Source of the DNA: Streptomyces sp. NBC_00154
GTDB taxonomy: Bacteria > Actinomycetota > Actinomycetes > Streptomycetales > Streptomycetaceae
DNA length: 64,000 nucleotides
Assembly (NCBI RefSeq): GCF_026342835.1
Contig: NZ_JAPEMI010000001.1
Location: 5,276,501 to 5,340,500 of the forward strand
Direction: 5' to 3'
Position 1 is the stretch's first letter, and every line of letters begins with the position of its first letter. Made by a program: the position numbers and the translations under genes. Below are positions 57,875 through 64,000 of this stretch, piece after piece. The notes under the pieces were generated by a model. The model did no database searches, was not told the DNA's origin, and saw only the letters and a list, made by a program, of their open reading frames with translations.

Positions 57875-58981
57875 TTATTCGCTCGGCCAGGTTTCCGAAA
57901 CGGCCTTGCGGGCAGCTTCGAAGTCGACCTGCCGGCCCTCATCGGCCAGCGCCGACCCCAGAGCCGCGATCGAGGACTGCACCACGCCCCGCGTCGCATC
58001 CACACCGTAGTGATTGACCCGGATCATCTCCTTGGACAGGGCCCCGCCGCCCGCGATCAGCGGCAGCGAGGGGTCGGTCGCGAGCGCCTTGGCGACCAGC
58101 CCGGCGGCGTCGACTCCCGCGGGGGCGCGCAGCGTCGTGGCGACCGGCGCCGCGTCCTTCGCCTCGTGCACGTACGGTGCCAGGCCGCCGCCGAGCGCCA
58201 CCGCGCCCGCCCTCGTGGCCGCCGCGGCCGCCGCGTGCCGGGCCATCAGCGCCTCCGGGCCCTCCGCCTCGATCCGCTCCAGGCACGCCTCGAGCGCCAG
58301 CATCTCCAGCTGCGCGGGGGCGTGCAGGAGCGCCTTGCGGCCGCCGTCGATCCAGCGCTCCTTCCAGTCCAGGAGGGAGAGGTACGAGTGGCGAGGGGCC
58401 TCGGGGTTGGCGGCGATCCGCTCCCAGGCGCGCGCGCTCACCGACACCGCCGACACCCCGGCCGGGCCGCCCATCGCCTTCTGCGCGCCGATCACGCACA
58501 GGTCGACACCCCACACGTCCGGCAGCAGCGGCTCGGCGCCCACCGAGGCGACGGCGTCCAGCATGAAGAGCGCCCCGTGGGCCCGGACGACCTCACCGAT
58601 CTCGGCGACCGGGTTGGTGTTGCCGGTGGCCGCCTCCGCGTGGACCAGCGAGACGAAATCGATCTCCGGGTGGGCGGCGAGCGCCTGCGCGACCTGGTCG
58701 GCGGTGACCGCCGTGTGGAACGGCACGGCCAGGTCGATCACATTGGCACCGCAGTCCCGCAGCCAGTTCCCGAAGGTCTGTCCGTACGGCCCCGTGACCA
58801 CGTTCAGCGCGGTCGAACCGGGCCGGGCGCCGCCCCGGATGCAGCCTTCGAGAGGAAGCAGTGCCTCGCCCTGCATGATGACGACGTCCTGCTCGGTGGC
58901 GAGGAGACCGGCCACGCGCTGCTCGATGACGGCGAAGTGCGCGGCGGTGAGCGGGGCGAGGTCGAGGAAGGGGTGCGTCAC
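57875..58981 (-). CDS. Class V PLP-dependent aminotransferase (alanine-glyoxylate type)
   Basis: 368 residues from the GTG at 58981, preceded by GAAGAGAG. The fold is seen in VIMQGEALLPLEG, NVVTGPYGQTFG, VHAEAATGNTNPV, FMLDAVASVGAEPL (PLP aspartate) and the Schiff-base lysine in IGAQKAMGGPAG. Related enzymes are alanine/serine-glyoxylate or purine-catabolism aminotransferases. Its substrate is not established. It diverges from the amidohydrolase gene, with 105 bp between starts. Confidence 0.82.
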   Translation of the reverse strand: MTHPFLDLAPLTAAHFAVIEQRVAGLLATEQDVVIMQGEALLPLEGCIRGGARPGSTALNVVTGPYGQTFGNWLRDCGANVIDLAVPFHTAVTADQVAQALAAHPEIDFVSLVHAEAATGNTNPVAEIGEVVRAHGALFMLDAVASVGAEPLLPDVWGVDLCVIGAQKAMGGPAGVSAVSVSARAWERIAANPEAPRHSYLSLLDWKERWIDGGRKALLHAPAQLEMLALEACLERIEAEGPEALMARHAAAAAATRAGAVALGGGLAPYVHEAKDAAPVATTLRAPAGVDAAGLVAKALATDPSLPLIAGGGALSKEMIRVNHYGVDATRGVVQSSIAALGSALADEGRQVDFEAARKAVSETWPSE

Positions 58982-59086
58982 GGTGGTGCTCTCTTCGGAT
59001 CGGGTCGGCCTGCGGTTCGGCGTGCGAACAGCGCTTCCGTCGAGAGTACCCAGGGCCTCCCGGACACCGCCTCGTACAGTGCTGCC

Positions 59087-60187
59087 ATGAGTGATCACAA
59101 GGCGCAGCCGGTGCTGCACGTGAAGGGGCGGGTGCTCGTCGGTCCCGACGACGTCAGGGACGAGCTGTGGGCGGTCGGCGGGCGGATCTCGTACGAGCGG
59201 CCACCCGGGGCGGACGCGGCGGAGACCGTCACCGGCTGGGTGCTGCCGGGTCTCGTCGATGCCCACTGCCATGTGGGGCTCGATCACCACGGCCCGGTCG
59301 ACGCCGCCACCAGCGAGAAGCAGGCGCTCACCGACCGGGAGGCCGGCACGCTGCTCATCCGGGACGCCGGATCGCCCTCCGACACCCGGTGGATCGACGA
59401 CCGGGAGGACCTTCCCAAGATCGTCCGGGCCGGCCGTCATATCGCCAGGACCCGCAGGTACATCCGGAACTACGCCCATGAGATCGAGCCCGGCGACCTC
59501 GTCGCGTACGTCGCGCAGGAGGCGCGGCGCGGCGACGGCTGGGTCAAGCTGGTCGGCGACTGGATCGACCGGGACGCCGGTGACCTGACCGCCTGCTGGC
59601 CGCGGGGCGAGGTCGAGGCGGCCATCGCCGAGGCACACCGGCTCGGCGCACGGGTCACCGCGCACTGCTTCGCCGAGGCCGCTCTCATCGATCTCGTCGA
59701 GGCCGGGATCGACTGCATCGAGCATGCGACGGGCCTGACCGAGGACACCATTCCGCTCTTCGCCGAGCGCGGCGTCGCGATCGTCCCGACGCTGGTCAAC
59801 ATCGCCACGTTCCCGGACCTCGCGACGGGTGGCGAGGCCAAGTTCCCGCGCTGGTCGGCGCATATGCGGCAGCTGTACGAGCGCCGTTACGACACCGTGC
59901 GCGCGGCGTACGACGCAGGGGTGCCGGTCTATGTCGGCACCGACGCGGGCGGCTCGCTGGCCCATGGACTCGTGGCGGCGGAGGTCGCCGAACTGGTCAA
60001 GGCCGGCATCCCGGCGCGCGAGGCGCTCTCGGCGACCGCCTGGGGTGCCCGCGCATGGCTCGGGCGGCCGGGGCTGGAGGAGGGCGCCCCGGCGGACCTG
60101 GTGGTGTACGACGAGGACCCGCGGGCGGACGTACGGGTGCTGGCGGCGCCGCGGCAGGTGGTGCTGAACGGGCGGGTGATCGGCTGA
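59087..60187 (+). CDS. Amidohydrolase-superfamily protein
   Basis: 366 residues, metal-dependent hydrolase fold. The HxH motif is in GLVDAHCHVGLDHHG; a metal-bridging lysine candidate is WVKLVGDW, further ligands are in VTAHCFAEAAL and IEHATGLT, and the aspartate is in VYVGTDAGGSL. The C-terminal beta unit ends VVLNGRVIG. These resemble imidazolonepropionase-like or prolidase-like amidohydrolases; the substrate is unknown. The start is taken as the ATG at 59087 opening MSDHKAQPV. Confidence 0.85.
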   Translation: MSDHKAQPVLHVKGRVLVGPDDVRDELWAVGGRISYERPPGADAAETVTGWVLPGLVDAHCHVGLDHHGPVDAATSEKQALTDREAGTLLIRDAGSPSDTRWIDDREDLPKIVRAGRHIARTRRYIRNYAHEIEPGDLVAYVAQEARRGDGWVKLVGDWIDRDAGDLTACWPRGEVEAAIAEAHRLGARVTAHCFAEAALIDLVEAGIDCIEHATGLTEDTIPLFAERGVAIVPTLVNIATFPDLATGGEAKFPRWSAHMRQLYERRYDTVRAAYDAGVPVYVGTDAGGSLAHGLVAAEVAELVKAGIPAREALSATAWGARAWLGRPGLEEGAPADLVVYDEDPRADVRVLAAPRQVVLNGRVIG

Positions 60188-60525
60188 CGCCACCGTGTCC
60201 CAGCAGAAAGGGTGACACGTTGACAGCCAGTGTCCGAACCGCCCTCGCGCTCGTTGCAGCACTTCTGCGCACACTCCGGTGCGCTTGCGCCACACCACCC
60301 ATGCGCTCGGCGGAACGGGTGACGGTGAGGAGCACCGAAGGAACAGACGTACCTCGATATTCGAATACAGGCGCGGAAACCCCCCCTTGGAGTGAACTCG
60401 CCGCAGGTGTCTGTCAGTTCACCCTCTGTGCGTAAAGATTCACGGAGTCGAGGTCACCGGCGCCCGCGATGTCCCCCATTGGGCGGTGCCGGTGGCTCCA
60501 TGTCTCTTGTGGGGGTTCCACCATT
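60188..60525. other. Intergenic region before the LAETG protein gene
   Basis: No gene is supported. A perfect 10-bp palindrome TATTCGAATA (60358-60367) stands out as AT-rich in this region and could be a regulator site or part of the promoter. I see no cobalamin-riboswitch landmarks. Confidence 0.4.
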
Positions 60526-61494
60526 TTGAACAGCAACACCTTCCGCCTGGCCGCCCTGGCGGTCGCCGCCGCTCCTGTCGCTCTGCTGGTCGCCGCCCCG
60601 GCGCACGCCACCGGAGCCACCACGACCACCGGTGGCGGGAAGGCGAGCGCGGTCGTGCTCCGTACCGCACTCGATGTATCGCTCCTGAGCAAGACCGTCG
60701 ATGTGCCGCTCAAGGCCACGCTGAACGAGGTGCACGCACCGGCGAGCGCCGAGCAGACCGCGCTCCGCGGGCGGCTCGACGGCGTGAATCACGGGCGCCC
60801 GTTCAGTGTGCTGCGCGCCGACGTGGCCACGGCGAAGGCGACCGTCGACAAGCGCCGGGCGGAGGGTTACAGCAACCTGGCGAAGGCCCGTGTGCATCTG
60901 CCCGGACTGCCGCTGCTCTCGCTCATCGAGGTCGAGAAGGTCACCTCGAAGGCGGTCTGCGAGGTGGGCCGCAAGCCCGTCGCCGAATCCAATGTGCTGG
61001 GCCGTGTCTCGGTCCTCGGCAAGCGGGTCACGCTCACCTCGGGCGGCACCACGCGGGTCGACGTGCCGGGTGTGGGCGAGGTGACGCTCGACCTGTCGAA
61101 GACGCGGGCCACGTCCCGTACCGCGGCGGCCGCCGCGCTCCGGCTGGAGGTGTCGGTCAACCCGCTCAAGCTGAACGTCGCCGACGTCAAGGGGGAGGTC
61201 ACGCTCGCCGAGGCGACCTGCGAGACCCCGAAGGGGCCCGAGCCCACCAAGCCGGCGGGCGGCAGCGACGGCGGTTCCGGCGACGGCGGCACCACCGGTG
61301 GCGACAGCGGCGACGGCGGAACCGAAGTGAAGCCCCAGACCGGGACCGGGCACGCCCCGGCGGCGGTCGACACCAATCTCGCGGAGACCGGCGGCAGCTC
61401 CACGACGCCCTACATCGCAGGCGGCGCGGCCCTGCTGCTGGCGCTGGGTGCGGGCTCCATGGTCGTGGCCCGCAGGCGCGGCGCCCAGGACTGA
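60526..61494 (+). CDS. SCO1860-like LAETG-anchored cell-wall protein
   Basis: 322 residues from a TTG at 60526 (TGGGGGT upstream), which puts the signal peptide (MNSNTFRLAALAVAAAPVAL, then LVAAPAHA) at the start. An upstream ATG (60469) would hide it. A beta-rich domain (about 35-235, with two cysteines) is followed by a Gly/Asp/Ser/Thr-rich wall spacer and the sortase signal LAETG, a membrane span (GGAALLLALGAGSMVVA) and a basic RRRGAQD tail. Class E sortases of Streptomyces recognise LAxTG. In my memory this gene sits near ectABCD in S. coelicolor as SCO1860. Function unknown. Confidence 0.87.
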   Translation: MNSNTFRLAALAVAAAPVALLVAAPAHATGATTTTGGGKASAVVLRTALDVSLLSKTVDVPLKATLNEVHAPASAEQTALRGRLDGVNHGRPFSVLRADVATAKATVDKRRAEGYSNLAKARVHLPGLPLLSLIEVEKVTSKAVCEVGRKPVAESNVLGRVSVLGKRVTLTSGGTTRVDVPGVGEVTLDLSKTRATSRTAAAAALRLEVSVNPLKLNVADVKGEVTLAEATCETPKGPEPTKPAGGSDGGSGDGGTTGGDSGDGGTEVKPQTGTGHAPAAVDTNLAETGGSSTTPYIAGGAALLLALGAGSMVVARRRGAQD

Positions 61495-61555
61495 CGCGAC
61501 CCGGCCCGAGGGGGGCCGAGGGGCGGCGTAACAGGGGACGGACGAGCAACAGGGA

Positions 61556-61603
61556 GGCGGGGAGCGGTGTTCGCGTGATCTCACGCGAACACCGCTCCCC
61601 GCC
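61556..61603. terminator. Bidirectional terminator, 23-bp perfect arms
   Basis: Arms 61556-61578 and 61581-61603 are perfectly complementary with only TC between them, in the 139-bp gap between the convergent LAETG-protein and CobC-like genes. Confidence 0.88.
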
Positions 61604-61633
61604 CGTGCCTGAGATCAGCCGGGCCCCTGACCG

Positions 61634-62746
61634 TCAGCGGCCGACGAGGACCAGCGCCTGATCGAGCGCCTGCAGAAAGCGGTTGGTGGTCGCACGGTCG
61701 CGTACGGCCAGCCGCAGCCACTCGGGGCCGAGACCCGGAAAAGTGTCGCCGCGCCGCGCCGCGAACCCCAGCGTCCGCAGCCGCTCCCGCACCTGCGCGC
61801 CCCGCTCCAGCCGGACCAGCACGAACGGTCCGTCGGCCGGCTCCGCCACCCGCACCTCGGCGAACTCCATGAGCCCCGCCACCAAATGGGCCCGGTCCAC
61901 CGCGATCCGGTCCGCGGCGGCGGCCGCCTCCGCCAGCGCCCGCGGCTCCATGCACGCCTCGGCCGCCGCCAGCGCCGGCGAGGACACCGGCCACAGCGGC
62001 TGGGCCTCCTGCAGTGCGCCGACGGTCTCCGGACCGGCCAGTACGTAACCGATCCGCAGCCCCGCCAGTCCCCACGTCTTGGTGAGGCTGCGCAGCACGA
62101 CGAGGCCGGGGATGTCCGTACGCCCGCACAGCGCCTCGCGCTCGCCCGGGACCGCGTCCATGAATGCCTCGTCGACCACCAACGTCCGTCCGGGGCGGGC
62201 CAGTTTCTCCAGTGCGGCCGCCGGATGCAGGACCGACGTCGGGTTGGTCGGATTGCCGACGACCACCAGATCCGCCTCATCGGGCACGGCCGCCGGATCC
62301 AGCCGGAAGCCGTCCTCGGCGCGCAGCAGCACCCGCCGGACCTCGTGCCCGGCCGCGCGCAGCGCCGCCTCGGGCTCGGTGAACTGTGGATGGACGACGA
62401 CCGGCCGCCGGGCCGGCAGCGCCCGGGCGATCAGCACGAACGCCTCCGCCGCGCCCGCCGTCAACAACACCCGTTCCACCGGCAGCCGGTGCCGCTGCGC
62501 GACCGCGGCCCGCGCCGGGCCCCCGTCCGGGTAGACGGCGAGCGTGGCGAGAGAGGCGGCTATTCGTCCCCTCAGCCAGGCCGGGGGCGTATCCGTGCGT
62601 ACATTGACGGCGAGATCGGTCAGATCCCGGCCGCGTACCTCCGCGTCACCGTGATGCCGCAGATCGTGCCCGCCCGCGCTGTTCACGTCGGGACTCTCAG
62701 TGGGAGTGTGCATGACTTCCAGGGGGGTGTGGGGGGACTGGTTCAT
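61634..62746 (-). CDS. cobC: CobC-like PLP-dependent aminotransferase (cobalamin biosynthesis)
   Basis: 370 residues if started at the ATG 62746; another ATG at 62713 is possible, as neither has a good ribosome site. Class I/II aminotransferase fold with the Rv2231c/CobC-type opening LRHHGDAEV and LVDLAVNVR-like DLTDLAVNVRTDTPPAWL, the aspartate in TLVVDEAFMDAVPG and the Schiff-base lysine in LVVLRSLTKTWGLAGLR. It is related to histidinol-phosphate aminotransferase and threonine-phosphate decarboxylase and is probably involved in making the aminopropanol arm of cobalamin. It is on the same strand as the two other cobalamin genes upstream. Confidence 0.8.
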   Translation of the reverse strand: MNQSPHTPLEVMHTPTESPDVNSAGGHDLRHHGDAEVRGRDLTDLAVNVRTDTPPAWLRGRIAASLATLAVYPDGGPARAAVAQRHRLPVERVLLTAGAAEAFVLIARALPARRPVVVHPQFTEPEAALRAAGHEVRRVLLRAEDGFRLDPAAVPDEADLVVVGNPTNPTSVLHPAAALEKLARPGRTLVVDEAFMDAVPGEREALCGRTDIPGLVVLRSLTKTWGLAGLRIGYVLAGPETVGALQEAQPLWPVSSPALAAAEACMEPRALAEAAAAADRIAVDRAHLVAGLMEFAEVRVAEPADGPFVLVRLERGAQVRERLRTLGFAARRGDTFPGLGPEWLRLAVRDRATTNRFLQALDQALVLVGR

Positions 62747-62775
62747 GACTGTGGGGTGGAGCGACAGCAGGACGA

Positions 62776-63213
62776 CTATGTGCCCGGCACCGGGCTCCAC
62801 GCAACGGTCGGATCCGGATGCGCGTGCGACGCCCGCCGGGCCACCGCACACGTCACCTTCCCCGCCCGCCCCCGGGGGCTCGACTTCCGCTTCGGTACGA
62901 GCAGTTCGTCCGCGCCGACGAGAGCCGCCGCCTCCGCGACCGACGGCGTGCCGACCGCTGCGAGCGACACACCCGACGGATTCGGTACGACAACCGCGGC
63001 CAGCTCGTCCGCGCGGTACGCACGCACCGGTACGCCCAGCCGCGCCGCAGCGCCGACGATCCCCGGCTCGTCCGCCTTGGCGTCGACGGTCGCCAACTCC
63101 ACGACGCTGCGGGGCGAGAGACCGGCTTCTCGCAGTACGGAAAGGACGAGCCCCAGTACTTCGCCGACCGTCACACCGCTGCCCGCCCCGACCCCGACGA
63201 CCAGCAAAGCCAT
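62776..63213 (-). CDS. Cobalamin-biosynthesis protein, CbiG C-terminal/CobE-like domain
   Basis: 145 residues from the ATG at 63213, preceded by GAAAGGA. A single small domain: LLVVGVGAGSGVTVGEVLGL, VVELATVDAKADEPGI, VPVRAYRADELAAV and the conserved PSVAEAAAL. This matches the stand-alone CobE/CbiG_C domain that follows the corrin-ring lactone-opening step. Whether it is a stand-alone enzyme or a former CbiG fragment cannot be told. It lies 29 bp before the CobC-like start and 104 bp after the CbiA stop. Confidence 0.78.
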   Translation of the reverse strand: MALLVVGVGAGSGVTVGEVLGLVLSVLREAGLSPRSVVELATVDAKADEPGIVGAAARLGVPVRAYRADELAAVVVPNPSGVSLAAVGTPSVAEAAALVGADELLVPKRKSSPRGRAGKVTCAVARRASHAHPDPTVAWSPVPGT

Positions 63214-63317
63214 GGGAGAAATCCTTTCGCCGACTCGAGGGACGGGGCGGGCCCGGGATGCGGGCACCGGGGTGCGTTACCGACTGCTACCACCGTGGGC
63301 ATCGCGGACCGACGGTG

Positions 63318-64000
63318 TCATTCCGCGGCCCGCCCGACGAACCGCCGGGCGATGCCCGGCGCCGAAGCCCAGTGCGTATGCAGATAGCTGGCATGGACGC
63401 CCTGTTGCACGAAGCCCTCCACACGCCGCTCCGGCAGATGCATGCCCCATGCGGGCGCGGAACCGGCACCCGGCTCCAGCACCGTCCGGTGGAACTCGTG
63501 CCCGCGCAGCCGTGTGCCGACCGCGGCCAGCGCACTGTCGGTGATCGCGACGGCCTCCCGGTAGCCGAGCGTCAGCCGCTTCGACATCCGGCCCTCGGCG
63601 TCGAGCACCCCGCACATCGGCAGCCCGTCGAGCGAACGCGACAGATAGAGCAGCCCGGCGCACTCGGCCGCGACCGGCGCCCCGGCGGCCGCGAGATCGG
63701 CAACGGCCTTGCGGAGCGGCTCGTTGGCGGACAGCTCGGGGGCGTAGACCTCCGGGAACCCGCCGCCGATCACGAGCCCCCGGGTGCCCTCGGGCAGAGC
63801 CACGTCCCGCAGCGGATCGAACGTCACGACCTCGGCCCCGGCGGCGGCGAGGAGCTCGCTGTGCTCCGCGTAGGAGAAAGTGAACGCCGGCCCCCCGGCC
63901 ACGGCAATGACGGGCCGGCCACGACCGGGGCCGTCCGGGCCACCACTCTCCGGTCCGTCCGGCGTCCGAGCACCGGAGCCCAGGTTCCGGGAAGGGCCGG
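63318..64000 (-). CDS. cbiA: Cobyrinate a,c-diamide synthase, C-terminal part (cut by window edge)
   Basis: The glutaminase half of CbiA/CobB is visible: VIAVAGGPAFTFSYAEHSELL, GLVIGGGFPEVYAPELS, the nucleophile cysteine in VAAECAGLLYL and HEFHRTVLEPG. The frame is open to the right edge, so the N-terminal ATP-binding half lies outside; a Gly/Pro-rich stretch before VIAVAGG is unusual. The enzyme amidates cobyrinate at positions a and c using glutamine and ATP. It is the first of three cobalamin genes on this strand within the window. An internal ATG (63902) is not the true start. Confidence 0.88.
   Translation of the reverse strand, partial: GPSRNLGSGARTPDGPESGGPDGPGRGRPVIAVAGGPAFTFSYAEHSELLAAAGAEVVTFDPLRDVALPEGTRGLVIGGGFPEVYAPELSANEPLRKAVADLAAAGAPVAAECAGLLYLSRSLDGLPMCGVLDAEGRMSKRLTLGYREAVAITDSALAAVGTRLRGHEFHRTVLEPGAGSAPAWGMHLPERRVEGFVQQGVHASYLHTHWASAPGIARRFVGRAAE

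Noticed and set aside
60188..60525. Possible cobalamin riboswitch near the cobalamin genes
   Set aside because: It precedes the LAETG protein on the opposite strand, and I could not find the conserved B12-box or paired arms.

Overview
The window is high-GC actinobacterial chromosome, almost certainly Streptomyces. Codons are strongly GC-biased, GTG and TTG starts are common, genes often overlap by 4 nt, and the right end carries an ectABCD operon followed by an LAETG-anchored surface protein and cobalamin genes, an order I recall from the S. coelicolor SCO1857-SCO1867 region. I see no rRNA, tRNA or CRISPR array.

Layout. 0-2 kb: a partial gene, a small UvrD-C-terminal-like protein and a two-domain TerD protein. 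2-28 kb: mainly plant cell-wall (pectin) catabolism. It holds uronate dehydrogenase diverging from kdgD plus an unknown partner; an MFS permease; a nine-gene chain (GntR, DHDPS-family, IlvD/Edd-family, two sugar permeases, Gfo/Idh, DUF6807, GH43, binding protein) plus a 16-codon upstream ORF; a secreted pectate lyase; an S37 peptidase; and, further on, an IclR regulator diverging from alpha-ketoglutaric semialdehyde dehydrogenase and a DUF1349 protein. Housekeeping genes are interspersed: an ECF sigma factor with a membrane partner, an AzgA-type purine permease, a PbpA-type penicillin-binding protein and a GNAT. 28-38 kb: an accessory block, flanked by a transposase scrap and two copies of a DUF1349 3' end. 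It encodes a surface phosphodiester glycosidase/metallophosphoesterase gene broken by a one-base frameshift, a YncE/phosphatase protein and an ABC pair. 38-43 kb: a GNAT and a polymorphic toxin (Tox-REase-5-like) with Imm52 and a second downstream small gene. 43-46.5 kb: DsbA-like protein, class V aminotransferase, and a MarR/Old Yellow Enzyme divergent pair. 46.5-53.2 kb: a galactan locus (LacI, ABC importer, GH42 beta-galactosidase) with a decayed GH53 galactanase tail. 53-64 kb: a VOC/maleylpyruvate-isomerase fusion, ectABCD, a class V aminotransferase, an amidohydrolase, the LAETG protein, and cobalamin genes (CobC-like, CbiG C-domain, CbiA/CobB).

How it fits together. Pectate lyase cuts polygalacturonan outside the cell. 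Udh, KdgD and KGSA dehydrogenase are three steps of the oxidative uronate route to 2-oxoglutarate. The GntR operon has the right families (Gfo/Idh dehydrogenase, IlvD/Edd dehydratase, DHDPS-fold dehydratase) for an oxidative L-arabinose-type route ending in the same KGSA intermediate, fed by the GH43 enzyme. The usual lactonase is missing and DUF6807 is a candidate replacement. The LacI/GH42 locus would handle pectic galactan. Together they resemble a distributed toolkit for pectin backbone plus arabinan and galactan side chains. Coordinates were read by eye from sequence; family assignments rest on motif recognition, not on database searches.
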